Source: Pseudaminobacter soli (ex Li et al. 2025) | GTDB lineage: Bacteria; Pseudomonadota; Alphaproteobacteria; Rhizobiales; Rhizobiaceae | Direction of reading: 5' to 3' | NCBI RefSeq assembly: GCF_003012705.1 | Contig: NZ_PXYL01000006.1 | Span: forward strand, 287,248 to 351,247 | Length of the DNA: 64,000 nt | Shown here: positions 44,850-53,493 of the stretch, piece by piece | How positions within the stretch are numbered: position 1 is the first letter of the stretch | Layout: each line of letters starts with the position of its first letter | Notes under the pieces: model-generated | Databases searched by the model: none | What the model was told of the DNA's origin: nothing | The model's input: the letters and a program-made list of their open reading frames with translations, nothing else | Program-made: the position numbers and the translations under genes

Positions 44850-45302
44850 GTGCCTATTGCAGACGATGATGCGCTTGTCCGGCTGACTTCTGATGTCGTG
44901 TCAGCTTACATTTCCAACAATGCCGTTCCGGCGGCTTCGCTGCCTGGTTTGATCGCTGAAATTCATGCGTCGCTCAGCAAACTCGGCAAAGAGTCTGCTG
45001 TTCCTGCTGCCGTGGAGGCCCCGAAGCCCGCTATTTCGGTCAAAAAGTCAGTGACGGATGACTATTTGATCTGCCTCGAAGATGGAAAGATGTTCAAATC
45101 GCTGAAGCGACATCTTGGAACGCATTACAATCTGACCCCCGACGAATATCGGGCAAAATGGGGACTTCCGGCCGACTATCCGATGGTCGCGCCTGCTTAT
45201 GCCGCGGCTCGGTCGACACTCGCCAAGAAAATGGGGCTGGGCAAGAAACGCGCTGAGAACGCTAAAGCATCAAAACGCGGCCAGAAGGCTACTGCCAACT
45301 AG
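44850..45302 (+). CDS. mucR: MucR/Ros-family transcriptional regulator
   Basis: A 150-aa Ros/MucR protein. The zinc-finger region is ICLEDGKMFKSLKRHLGTHYN, with Cys, Asp (in place of the second Cys) and two His as ligands; the following LTPDEYRAKWGLPADYPMVAP is the family's DNA-binding extension. MucR homologues control exopolysaccharide, motility and symbiosis or virulence genes. Several paralogues are usual in Mesorhizobium, so this may be an accessory copy. GTG start with GGAG upstream. Apart from the three repeats nothing else is seen in the gap 44490-44849. Confidence 0.88.
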   Translation: MPIADDDALVRLTSDVVSAYISNNAVPAASLPGLIAEIHASLSKLGKESAVPAAVEAPKPAISVKKSVTDDYLICLEDGKMFKSLKRHLGTHYNLTPDEYRAKWGLPADYPMVAPAYAAARSTLAKKMGLGKKRAENAKASKRGQKATAN

Positions 45303-45319
45303 AACGCCTATCCAGGCTT

Positions 45320-45349
45320 TGGCGAGAGCTTTTGCTATATCTCTCGCCA
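45320..45349 (+). terminator. 9-bp hairpin after mucR
   Basis: TGGCGAGAG (45320-45328) and CTCTCGCCA (45341-45349) are exact reverse complements around a 12-base loop, 18 bp after the mucR stop. There is no U-run. Confidence 0.5.
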
Positions 45350-45870
45350 GAGGTAAGGTCATGGTTCGCTGCATCGAGCGGTTCGAGAAGCTCGAGATTA
45401 GTTTCTTGTCTGATATGCACCTAAGTCGGGTCAGAGTCGTATCGACCGGCGGTCGCAAATTCTAGAATATCCGTCGATTGAGCCGGCACGACCGCTTTGA
45501 ATTCTGGTCTGCCAGGGTCCAATTAAGCTTCCAAATGGGAGCGCCTTGCTCGACATCGGACTAGGTTCGCCACGATGGCAGTTCGGGAACTCCCACCAAT
45601 AAGAACTTCGGGCTGGCCTCGCTGGCAGCGCCCCCAGGCGGCATCGTCCTGCATATCGAGAGACTCTTTGACGGTGCGGCGGGCGGCTTCATGATCATCT
45701 CAAACCTGCAGCCAACCGAGAATAACGTGCCGGATCGAATCCAGGTCGGTGACCGTGAAAGCGGTGGCGCAAAGTGTTGCGATGCAGTGTTTTGAGCACG
45801 TCATCAGAACGAGGATAGATTTCCTGACGCAGTTGAACCGACATTGGTTCTAGAAGCCAGCAACGGGCGG
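45350..45870. other. Gap between mucR and hydrolase gene
   Basis: No complete gene seen in 45350-45870. A minus-strand frame between about 45800 and 45530 reads like protein in short pieces (TVTDLDSIRHVILGWLQV, then a stop, then DDHEAARRTVKESL), suggesting a decayed gene. No transposon ends were recognised. Confidence 0.45.
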
Positions 45871-46944
45871 TTAGCGGACGCCAGAATGCGAGTGATTTTG
45901 GCCCAGGGCTGTGATCACGAGGTGGGCCAGCTCGGAATGGATGTCTGCGCGCGGTCGGTTGCCGCCATCCTCACAGATCGGATCAGTTTCTCCCGACGAC
46001 TTCAGCAGCTCGGCCCCACCTTCCTTGCACTCCGGCAGGAAGCTGAAGTGAACGGCCCCGGCAACGGACGCGTACGTGCCCTTCGGCGTCAGCGTCGCCA
46101 AGCGGTCTGCAATCACCGCCTCGGGAATGGTCCCAGCATCGCCAAGATTGATGAAGCTCATGGGTATCGTGATTTTCCTGAGGCTTGGCTCGTCATAGGC
46201 CTGAGCAAGGCCCGGGTCGATCAGCACGGCCGATTTGATTCGGCGATCAAGGTTTGACTGTTCGAAGCGCGTCCTGTCGATCTTGCGCAAATCGACCTTG
46301 TCGACTTTCACGGCCTCGTCATTGACATACGCTTGGCCGCCCGCATACCAGGCACAATCCCTTTCCTCATACGTGTCGCAATAGCGGGCGTAGGCCTCGA
46401 GGTTTGCCCGAGCGCCAGCGATTTCCATCGCGGCAGCGCCGCCGAGTGAGAAACCGACGACGCCGATCCTGTCGGCGTCAATGGCGTCGCTCCAGGAGGG
46501 ATCGGCTGTCATCATGTCGATCACCGCCGACAGGTCCGACGTGCGTTCCCAGAGCTTTGGCGTATCGGCCGGCGTCGAGTCGCCGCTGGTGGTTCCGGGG
46601 TGATTGGGGCCTGCCACGATAAAACCTGCCTTGGTCAATTCGGTGGCGAACCAGCTCATGCCTTGAATGCGGCCGCCGGAGCCGTGCGACATCACGATCA
46701 ACGGAAAGCGGCCTTTGGCGACCGGCGCGTTCATCAATGCCGACGAACCTTTGAACGCCTTGTTGTCGCCGACGAGAACCGGCTGGCCGCCTGCCTCGGC
46801 GGGATACCACACGGTAACCGCGAGACTCCGTCCGCGTTCGGGTGCTGGCACGCCTATCTCGCGCATGCCGACTTCGGCGGCCAGGCAGGGTGAGGTGAGG
46901 GTGATGGTAAGTGCGATGGCAGAAAGGGCGCGGAAGGGGTCCAT
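45871..46944 (-). CDS. Secreted alpha/beta hydrolase (dienelactone/PAF-acetylhydrolase-like)
   Basis: A 357-aa protein with a signal peptide (MDPFRALSAIALTITLTSPCLAAE). Core motifs are TVWYPAEAGGQPV, FPLIVMSHGSGGR (oxyanion), and the nucleophile elbow GVVGFSLGGAAAME with catalytic Ser; the His is probably in AGAVHFSFLP. Four cysteines in the insert (YCDTYEERDCAWY and others) may form disulphides. Family enzymes hydrolyse lipid-like esters; the substrate is unknown. ATG 46944 is chosen over 47160 because the signal peptide begins there. It is divergent from an AraC-type regulator. Confidence 0.85.
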   Translation of the reverse strand: MDPFRALSAIALTITLTSPCLAAEVGMREIGVPAPERGRSLAVTVWYPAEAGGQPVLVGDNKAFKGSSALMNAPVAKGRFPLIVMSHGSGGRIQGMSWFATELTKAGFIVAGPNHPGTTSGDSTPADTPKLWERTSDLSAVIDMMTADPSWSDAIDADRIGVVGFSLGGAAAMEIAGARANLEAYARYCDTYEERDCAWYAGGQAYVNDEAVKVDKVDLRKIDRTRFEQSNLDRRIKSAVLIDPGLAQAYDEPSLRKITIPMSFINLGDAGTIPEAVIADRLATLTPKGTYASVAGAVHFSFLPECKEGGAELLKSSGETDPICEDGGNRPRADIHSELAHLVITALGQNHSHSGVR

Positions 46945-47050
46945 GGCATCTCGCTCGGTTGCAAAAGAAGACCGGCGATGGATTGCAGATGCCGTGTTCT
47001 GGCGCTTCCTCGATCGCGATTGAGGTCGTCCTCGATCATGATTTGGGCCA

Positions 47051-48115
47051 TTGTCGCTGCATTCATTGTCTTGGGTGGGACAGGTCTTGATCTTCATTCC
47101 GCTGCCGTTCGTTGTCGCATTTCTGCTTCTGCTGCTCCTTGGTGCGGTGCTGCGCAGCAAGGAAAACTCAACGGGGAATTGGGCGTTTCTGACTTTGATC
47201 GGCGTCTGCGCCTTGCAGTCGGTCGTGGTCGGTTTGCGTTGGGGGTACCACGTCGAGGAACTACGCTATTTGCTGCCGGTGGTGGCAAGCTGCCTTCCGC
47301 CCCTGGTGCTGGCGAGCTTTCGCAGCTTGATTCACAGCGATGATGCGGTGGTAAGCCGTACCCGCTGGCTTCACGCCCTCCCGCCGTTCGGCATCGTTGT
47401 GCTGGTGCTGCTGGCACCGGTCCTGATCGATGCGGCCCTGATCGCGATGTTCGTCGGCTACGCGCTGGCGGTTCTGGACCTCGGTCGCTCCGGTCCCGAC
47501 GCATTGGACGAGGCCCGTTTCGACAGCGCCGTTGCAGCGCATCGTGCGCTGGTGATCGCCGCCGCAGCGCTTTGTCTGTCGGCGCTCTTTGATCTGGCGG
47601 TTCTTCTCGACTTCGAGTGGTCCAAGGGGGCAAACGTTGCCCTCATGGTAAGCAATGCAAATCTGCTGGGGCTGTTCTTCATAGGTCTTATGGCAATCGT
47701 CGCGTCGCGCGCACGCGCGCGTCCCGTCGCGGTTCAGGGCGCGCCTTCCAACCCATTCGAGACGCCGCAGGACCGCGAAGTTTTTGATCACATAAACCGT
47801 CTTCTGGCCGATCAGAAACTGTCTCGTGACGAAAACCTGACATTGTCGCGACTGGCGCGGCGGGCGGGCGTGCCTGCTCGGCAGATATCCGGCGCGGTCA
47901 ACCGGCTGGCAGGCAAGAATGTCTCCCAATACATCAACGACTTTCGCATTGCCGAAGCCTGCCGCTTGCTGCGCGAGACGGACATGTCGGTGACAGCAGC
48001 GATGTTCGAATCCGGCTTTCAGACGAAGTCGAACTTCAATCGCGAGTTCCGACGGGTCACCTCGCTGAGTCCGGCTTCCTGGCGCGAAAGAAACCGGCCT
48101 TTGCGATTTACCTGA
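47051..48115 (+). CDS. AraC-family regulator with N-terminal membrane domain
   Basis: About 350 aa. The first 220 residues hold several hydrophobic helices (VLIFIPLPFVVAFLLLLLL, PFGIVVLVLLAPVLID, VIAAAALCLSALFDL), and the C-terminal 100 are an AraC helix-turn-helix pair: LTLSRLARRAGVPARQISGAV and VTAAMFESGFQTKSNFNREF. It would sense a signal at the membrane and control transcription, perhaps of the divergent hydrolase gene. The start is unclear: no ATG fits, TTG 47051 or GTG 47075 are the options. Confidence 0.8.
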   Translation: MSLHSLSWVGQVLIFIPLPFVVAFLLLLLLGAVLRSKENSTGNWAFLTLIGVCALQSVVVGLRWGYHVEELRYLLPVVASCLPPLVLASFRSLIHSDDAVVSRTRWLHALPPFGIVVLVLLAPVLIDAALIAMFVGYALAVLDLGRSGPDALDEARFDSAVAAHRALVIAAAALCLSALFDLAVLLDFEWSKGANVALMVSNANLLGLFFIGLMAIVASRARARPVAVQGAPSNPFETPQDREVFDHINRLLADQKLSRDENLTLSRLARRAGVPARQISGAVNRLAGKNVSQYINDFRIAEACRLLRETDMSVTAAMFESGFQTKSNFNREFRRVTSLSPASWRERNRPLRFT

Positions 48116-48157
48116 CGTTTGAGTATCCGTACGTCCGCAAAGAGTGCTAATCGGACG

Positions 48158-48535
48158 CTATGTTGGTGCCGAGAGGCGGCCCCGCAAGGCTTCAGCTTCT
48201 TGGCGTGAGAACGGTACGCTCTCGTCTGAAAGATAAGAGAGTGCCTCCGAGACTCTCTCGTCACCAAAATCGAAGCAGTCACTCATGATCATCGCATCGG
48301 CGATATAGCAGGCGGCATCTAGCGGCAGGCTGCCCTCCGCCAGCGCTCTGAGGAGGACATCCGCGTGCTGACCAGTGACGAGCGCTTTTGGACCGTCGGT
48401 GATGATTACGTGACCCACGCCTGCGTCGGCAAATGTGGCGGCGAGGCAGCCCATCACCTCAGCCTCAATCTCATGCCAAAGCGCTCCTGCCGATATTTCA
48501 CCGTTAAGGAAGGACATGAGAGACGAGTGAAGCAT
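48158..48535 (-). CDS. Hypothetical protein, 125 aa
   Basis: A small acidic soluble protein with helical segments (LWHEIEAEVMGCLAATFADAG, HADVLLRALAEGSLPLDAACY, SRQEAEALRGRLSAPT). No signal peptide, no membrane segment and no recognised domain. It is downstream of, and convergent with, the AraC-type gene. Confidence 0.5.
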   Translation of the reverse strand: MLHSSLMSFLNGEISAGALWHEIEAEVMGCLAATFADAGVGHVIITDGPKALVTGQHADVLLRALAEGSLPLDAACYIADAMIMSDCFDFGDERVSEALSYLSDESVPFSRQEAEALRGRLSAPT

Positions 48536-48589
48536 GCCGAGAGCTTAGACTTCCCGCTCCGATGTCTGCAACGGGGCCGCGAGCCGCCG

Positions 48590-48623
48590 GTCCGCTTTCG
48601 AAACACATTTGGCTGAAGCGGAC
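48590..48623. repeat. Short inverted repeat in IS110-relic region
   Basis: GTCCGCTT (48590-48597) and AAGCGGAC (48616-48623) are exact reverse complements with an 18-base loop. Similar GTCCGCTT motifs recur in intergenic repeats of rhizobia; membership in such a family is an inference. Confidence 0.35.
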
Positions 48624-48639
48624 ATTCGGCAAAGGCCGA

Positions 48640-49075
48640 TGGTGTTCTCTAATGGGTCAAAGGCGAGGAAGCGGTCGATTACCGTTCGCGTGGATGGGAA
48701 GAACCGGATTCGAATCCTGGCCACGCGCTGCGACAGCTCGTTGGAGCGATGCCAGACCACAAGCTCCTTCTCCAGACCAGTGAGTTGGAGTTGAATCGTG
48801 CCGATCTGATCCGCCGCCAATCCCTTCACCACCAGCCGAGCCAGCGAGGGCACCGCGGAGGCCTTGCCTTTGGAGAGCTGGCTCGCCAGTCGTAGGGCAT
48901 GGTGTAGACCGCGCGCCATCTCGATCCCGAACTCGGCAAGCAGACCGCGCGTCCGATGCAGCGCCAGCGCCGCCTGCTGTTCGGCCGACTTCACCGGAAC
49001 AAAGCGCATGGCTGGCCGCGTCACCGCCTCACAGATCGCCTTGGCATCGCCCGCCTCTGTCTTGCCCCGCTTCAC
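48640..49075 (-). pseudogene. IS110-family transposase relic
   Basis: The minus strand encodes an internal piece of an IS110 transposase: KRGKTEAGDAKAICEAV, then MRFVPVKSAEQQAALALHRTR, LLAEFGIE and LEKELVVWHRSNELSQRVARI. About 15 residues expected between HRTR and LLAEFG are missing, the N-terminal RuvC-like part before KRGK is absent, and sequence after VARI is unrelated. It is a remnant without visible ends. Confidence 0.75.
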
Positions 49076-49374
49076 AAGGGCACGGACTCATTAGCGCGTA
49101 AAGGCTCCGATTTCGGAGCTGGAATCACGTCTCGGGCATTGCAATCAACCCGCAATGGCCCGTCGCTTGTCACTAATGCTCTGAATGTACTTCCGCTTTC
49201 AGCGGAATAGCGGACAGGGCCGGACTTGCTACTGGCTCTACCCGGTCGCGAATGCCCCGGATCGGACATTGCATCCTACAATGAGGTCGCGTCGTCGTCG
49301 CTGCCCCATTGCATAGTCGAGACAGAGCTTTTTTGGTAAATTGGGGATTGGAGAGGCAGGAACGGGAGGTTGGG

Positions 49375-50985
49375 ATGAAGCAAATCTATCTCCTCGCAGC
49401 AGTCTGCGCCGCATCGACACTGCCCCGTTTGGCCGCCGCTCAGACGGTGCCTGCAATCCCTCCGTCGATCGCCACGCCGGACAAAGTCGAGTCGCGACTC
49501 GGTACGCTCGATTTCAAGGACGGCGCGCCGGGAAAGGCTACATTGGAAAAGGCTTATGACTACATCGACTTCGCGCACGCCTACGACGCGTTCGCAAACA
49601 CGATGCAGGGTGTCAGTTTGGTCGCCGCACACAGGGGCTTTCTGGACGCCGGAGTCAAGGACAACGAAATCCTCATCTTCTCCGAGTTGATGGATGCGAG
49701 ATCGTTGTTCCTGACTGCCAACGCAGACACCGTTTACTTCCTCGGCTTCATCGACGTATCCAAGGGGCCAATGGTGCTTGAGGTGCCACCCAAGGTGCTG
49801 GGAGCTTTGGACGACATGTGGTTCCGCTGGGTCACTGATTTTGGGCTGCCGGGCCCTGATCGTGGCCTTGGCGGCAAGTATCTCATCCTGCCGCCGGGCT
49901 ACGACGGTCCGGAGCCTGAGAGCGGCTACTCCGTCGCCCGATCCCGGACCAACCGGTTGCTAATCATGGGCCGCGCGTTTCTCGAGAACAAAAACGATCC
50001 GAAGCCTGCGGCAGAGTCGATCAAGAAGCTGACCAAGATTTACCCGTACGAGGCTGGCGGTGTCGGCACACCCATCGCGGAGTTCCTTTCCGGCAAAGCC
50101 AAGCTTGGCAAAATCATTGACCCGCCGGCCACTGTATTCCACGAAGGCAGCGGAAAAGTTATGAACACTGTTCCGCCAAACGACTTCAGTTTCTACGAGA
50201 TGCTGAATGAGATCGTGCAGCAGGAGCCAGCAACGTCGCTTGATCCGGAACAAATGGGATCGGTTGCTGCCATCGGCATCATCAAGGGCAAACCATTTGC
50301 GCCCGACGCGCGAATGAAGAAAATTCTCACGGAAGCCGTTGTAGCCGCCAATGCTACCTCGCGCAGCTTATTTATGAATCCCCGCGATCCGAGTTGGTTC
50401 TATTACCCGGGCTCGGCTTGGATGAACTTCCTGTTTGTCTCGGGATACGAGTTCGAGACCCCGATCCCGGAAGTCACTCGTGAGGGCGTCAGGCCGTTCC
50501 CAGCCACAGGGTACCGCCAGTTGGATGCACGCACAGCGTTCTTTTACTACGTCACCGGTATCACGCCGGCCATGGCCATGCGCGTGCCCGGCATCGGCTC
50601 CCAATATCTGCTCAACATGCTAGATGCCGACAAGAATTACTACGACGGCTCCAAGACCTACAAGGTGACGCTGCCCAAGGGGATTCCGGAAGCGAACTTC
50701 TGGTCGTTCACGCTCTACGACAATCAGACGCGCTCGATGCTCGACACGCCGCAGCGCTACCCCCGCGCTGGTAGCCAGAGCTACCCGTCGCCCGCCGCCG
50801 AACCGGATGCCGACGGCACTACGACGGTCTATTTCAGCCCGACGCAGCCTGCGGGGGTCAAGCGGGGCAACTGGATTCAGACCACGCCCGGCAAGGGTTG
50901 GTTCACTATCCTCCGTCTTTACAGCCCGCTTGAACCGTTCTTCACAAAGGAATGGCGGCCGAGCGAGATTGCGATGGTGAGGTAG
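49375..50985 (+). CDS. DUF1254/DUF1214 domain-containing secreted protein (second copy)
   Basis: A 536-aa exported protein with a signal peptide (MKQIYLLAAVCAASTLPRLAAAQ). DUF1254 blocks: FLTANADTVYFLGFIDVSKGP and WFRWVTDFGLPGPDRG; DUF1214 blocks: DADKNYYDGSKTYKVTLPKG, FWSFTLYDNQTRSMLDTP, NWIQTTPGKGWFTILRLYSPLEPFF. It has the same architecture as the protein at 18425-19840 but clearly different sequence, and belongs to a longer subfamily. GGGAGG precedes the ATG. It is followed by the AI-2E family and arylsulfatase genes on the same strand, though the gaps are long. Confidence 0.88.
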   Translation: MKQIYLLAAVCAASTLPRLAAAQTVPAIPPSIATPDKVESRLGTLDFKDGAPGKATLEKAYDYIDFAHAYDAFANTMQGVSLVAAHRGFLDAGVKDNEILIFSELMDARSLFLTANADTVYFLGFIDVSKGPMVLEVPPKVLGALDDMWFRWVTDFGLPGPDRGLGGKYLILPPGYDGPEPESGYSVARSRTNRLLIMGRAFLENKNDPKPAAESIKKLTKIYPYEAGGVGTPIAEFLSGKAKLGKIIDPPATVFHEGSGKVMNTVPPNDFSFYEMLNEIVQQEPATSLDPEQMGSVAAIGIIKGKPFAPDARMKKILTEAVVAANATSRSLFMNPRDPSWFYYPGSAWMNFLFVSGYEFETPIPEVTREGVRPFPATGYRQLDARTAFFYYVTGITPAMAMRVPGIGSQYLLNMLDADKNYYDGSKTYKVTLPKGIPEANFWSFTLYDNQTRSMLDTPQRYPRAGSQSYPSPAAEPDADGTTTVYFSPTQPAGVKRGNWIQTTPGKGWFTILRLYSPLEPFFTKEWRPSEIAMVR

Positions 50986-51569
50986 CCGCACTGCTACCAC
51001 CGCGGGCGTGAGCGGCGCTACCGTTGCAAACTTCGTGGAGCCGCGGCGCGCGGGTTCTGAGCTGGCGGTGGATCAGGAGCGGTTGTCCGGTGTTGGCACA
51101 TAGCGTCGTTTCGCTGCGCTGCGGAGTTTGGTCGCTATCGGCGCATGGCGGACTCTGGCAAGCCGTCCGCCCGGCAGGTTTATGGATTCACAGCCTAGCT
51201 AGATCGCGAGCTCGTTCTGATTCTCCGGCTTGCCATCCAGTACCAGGCCCAGGGGCACCGAGACGCACTTGCTGCCGCTGCCGTTGAAGCGTACGGCCTG
51301 GTCCGAGAATTTCGTGGCACCAGGCAGGCGCAGGAGCTGGCCGCGAACGTCCGACGAATAGGCGCTGTGCGCCATGCTTTCAGGCAGTGGTAAGGGTGAT
51401 CTGTACGGCCGACATTTGTTATCGGTGCGTTTGCTACCTAATGCGGGAGATTTGCAACAGAACCGCTCGCACAGTACCTTTATCTTGGTACCGTCGGCAG
51501 TCGTTACTCGGGTTCGTGGGGCTGCAAATCTGGCAGTAGAGTTCGAAACTGAACGTGCGGAGAAACTCG
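50986..51569. other. Gap between DUF1254 and AI-2E-family genes
   Basis: No complete gene. A minus-strand frame of 58 codons (51199-51375; MAHSAYSSDVRGQLL ... ENQNELAI) has no recognisable features and is not called. No repeats seen. Confidence 0.45.
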
Positions 51570-52649
51570 ATGAGATTTGCGCAACCAGCAACGTTCTGGA
51601 TTGCGGTCTCTGCTGTCGCTTTGGTTGCGCTGGTGCTGTTGCGCCAAATCCTCTTGCCGTTCGTCGTCGGCGCATTGCTCGCCTATCTGCTCGTTCCGAC
51701 GGTCGACAGATTGGAGCGGTTTGGGATTAGTCGATCCTTGGCAGCTCTCGTCGTCTTCCTGCCGCTGGTTGCCGCTTTTATTGCTGTTCTCTTGGTGATG
51801 CTCCCGGCCATCATTGGCGAACTCAGATTCTTTATCGATGAGTTTCCCCGCTATGTCGCACGGCTCCAGTCACTCATGACCGATGCAAGCCGCCCCTGGC
51901 TGCACCGTATCATCGGTGATGAGGTTCATATCGAGCCATCCTCCGGCGATGTCGCTGGCGCGATGGGCAGCGCTTGGCTCGATGGCTTCCTTCGCTCGGC
52001 ATGGTCGGGCGGACTGGCCTTGATCCACCTTCTTTCACTGCTCGTCGTCACGCCGATCATCGCCATTTATCTGGCAATTGACTGGCAACGGATGATTGCG
52101 ACCGTCGATGGCTGGTTTCCCCCGGCGCAACGCGACCATATTCGGGCGCTTGGGCGCGAAATCGACGATACGGTTACTGGCTTTGTGCGCGGGCAGGTCG
52201 TTATCTGTCTCGTTCTCGCCGTGCTTTACGCAACAGTTCTCAAGATGACCGGCCTCAACCATGCCATTTTGATAGGTATCACTGCGGGCCTCATCAGTTT
52301 TGTTCCCTATTTCGGGGCCGCCACCGGCTTCTTCGTGTCCGTGTGCGTTGCGATGGCCCAGTTCTGGCCGAACTGGGTACCCGTCGCTGTTGTGGGGGGC
52401 ATCTTCATCGTCGGCGAAATGCTTGCCGATTATGTACTGTCGCCGCGTGTTATCGGTCGTCGCGTCAAACTCAACCCAGTCTGGATGATGTTTGCGCTGT
52501 TCGCCTTTGGATGGCTGTTCGGCTTCATCGGCTTGTTGTTGGCGATACCGGTCGCGGCGGCGTTGGGCGTGATCCTGCGGTTCGCGAGGCGGCAGTCTCT
52601 AGCAAGCTCTCATGACGACGTCGATGGCAACCTGCCCGGCCCGGAGTGA
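51570..52649 (+). CDS. AI-2E family transporter (PerM/YdiK-type membrane protein)
   Basis: A 359-aa integral membrane protein of the PF01594 family with about eight helices: VSAVALVALVLLRQILLPFV, ALVVFLPLVAAFIAVLLVML, LLSLLVVTPIIAIYLAIDW, and the C-terminal conserved block LISFVPYFGAATGFFVSVC, then GFIGLLLAIPVAAALGV. Members include TqsA (autoinducer-2 export) and sodium/proton antiporters, so the substrate is open. GGAG precedes ATG 51570. Confidence 0.9.
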   Translation: MRFAQPATFWIAVSAVALVALVLLRQILLPFVVGALLAYLLVPTVDRLERFGISRSLAALVVFLPLVAAFIAVLLVMLPAIIGELRFFIDEFPRYVARLQSLMTDASRPWLHRIIGDEVHIEPSSGDVAGAMGSAWLDGFLRSAWSGGLALIHLLSLLVVTPIIAIYLAIDWQRMIATVDGWFPPAQRDHIRALGREIDDTVTGFVRGQVVICLVLAVLYATVLKMTGLNHAILIGITAGLISFVPYFGAATGFFVSVCVAMAQFWPNWVPVAVVGGIFIVGEMLADYVLSPRVIGRRVKLNPVWMMFALFAFGWLFGFIGLLLAIPVAAALGVILRFARRQSLASSHDDVDGNLPGPE

Positions 52650-53493
52650 TGGAGAGGCACTGAATCGGTGTGCTGCAAGGGCTCATCGGCATCAAGGGCG
52701 AAGACATCCCTGTGGGGCTGAGATGGTCGCTAAGGAGATTGAATCAGTACTTCAGGGTTGCTTCAAGCCGACTTATTCAACGCAATGGGGCCGCGAGCGG
52801 ACTGGCAACTTCGAGGCACGGATTTTCAGAAGTAGACCTTCAGGCCCTGGGCCGGCATCGACGCGAGTTGACCTTTCGCTGGCATTCCCGAGCCGGGTTT
52901 CCTTCGCGAAAGCTGACATTGTGCTGGTCTGCGCCAATGACCTGGCCAGACAGCCGACTATCGATCGTCCGCATCGGATGGAAAGCAGCCGGGGCCGAGC
53001 AGTAGTTGGAGGAAGCCTTCGGGTGAAACCGGGCCCTTCCTGAAAGCTTGCAGGAGCCGTTCAGACGACGCAGTATTTGTTTTTGCATAGACTTGATGGC
53101 CACGCACCTGGCGAAATGGCAGTCATGAAATCCCTGACATGCGCGCCAACCTCTTTCAAGCTTATGCTCGATCCATTGTCCGATCGTGTGCTGGGCGGCG
53201 TATGCTCAAAGAGGAAGATAACGGGTATTGGTCTGCAAGGTGTTCGGCATCTATTCCCCTTTGTCTAGTTCGCCCTAATTACTTGAAGCCGTTGCCGGAA
53301 AAGCCCGCCGTATCAGGCCAACGTGACTACGACAGTCGTTTGACTATGCAGGCTCAGGTACTTGAGACGATGAGCCACTGAACAGGGAGTTCCAATAGGC
53401 AAACAATCGCGCATTTCGATCGAAATAGGGGTGCCCAGGAGAGGGAGCATGTCTGCCAACTCGAATTGGTGATCTCAATCGAAGGAGCGTGCA
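52650..53493. other. Gap upstream of arylsulfatase
   Basis: An 844-bp stretch with only short frames lacking family features or good start sites. It carries the arylsulfatase upstream region at its right end. No repeat or insertion sequence was recognised. Confidence 0.45.

Noticed and set aside
47038..47050. ATG 47038 as start of the AraC-type regulator
   Set aside because: It is out of frame with the conserved AraC sequence.
51199..51375. 58-codon minus-strand frame in the gap before the AI-2E-family gene
   Set aside because: No ribosome binding site, no family features and no supporting context.
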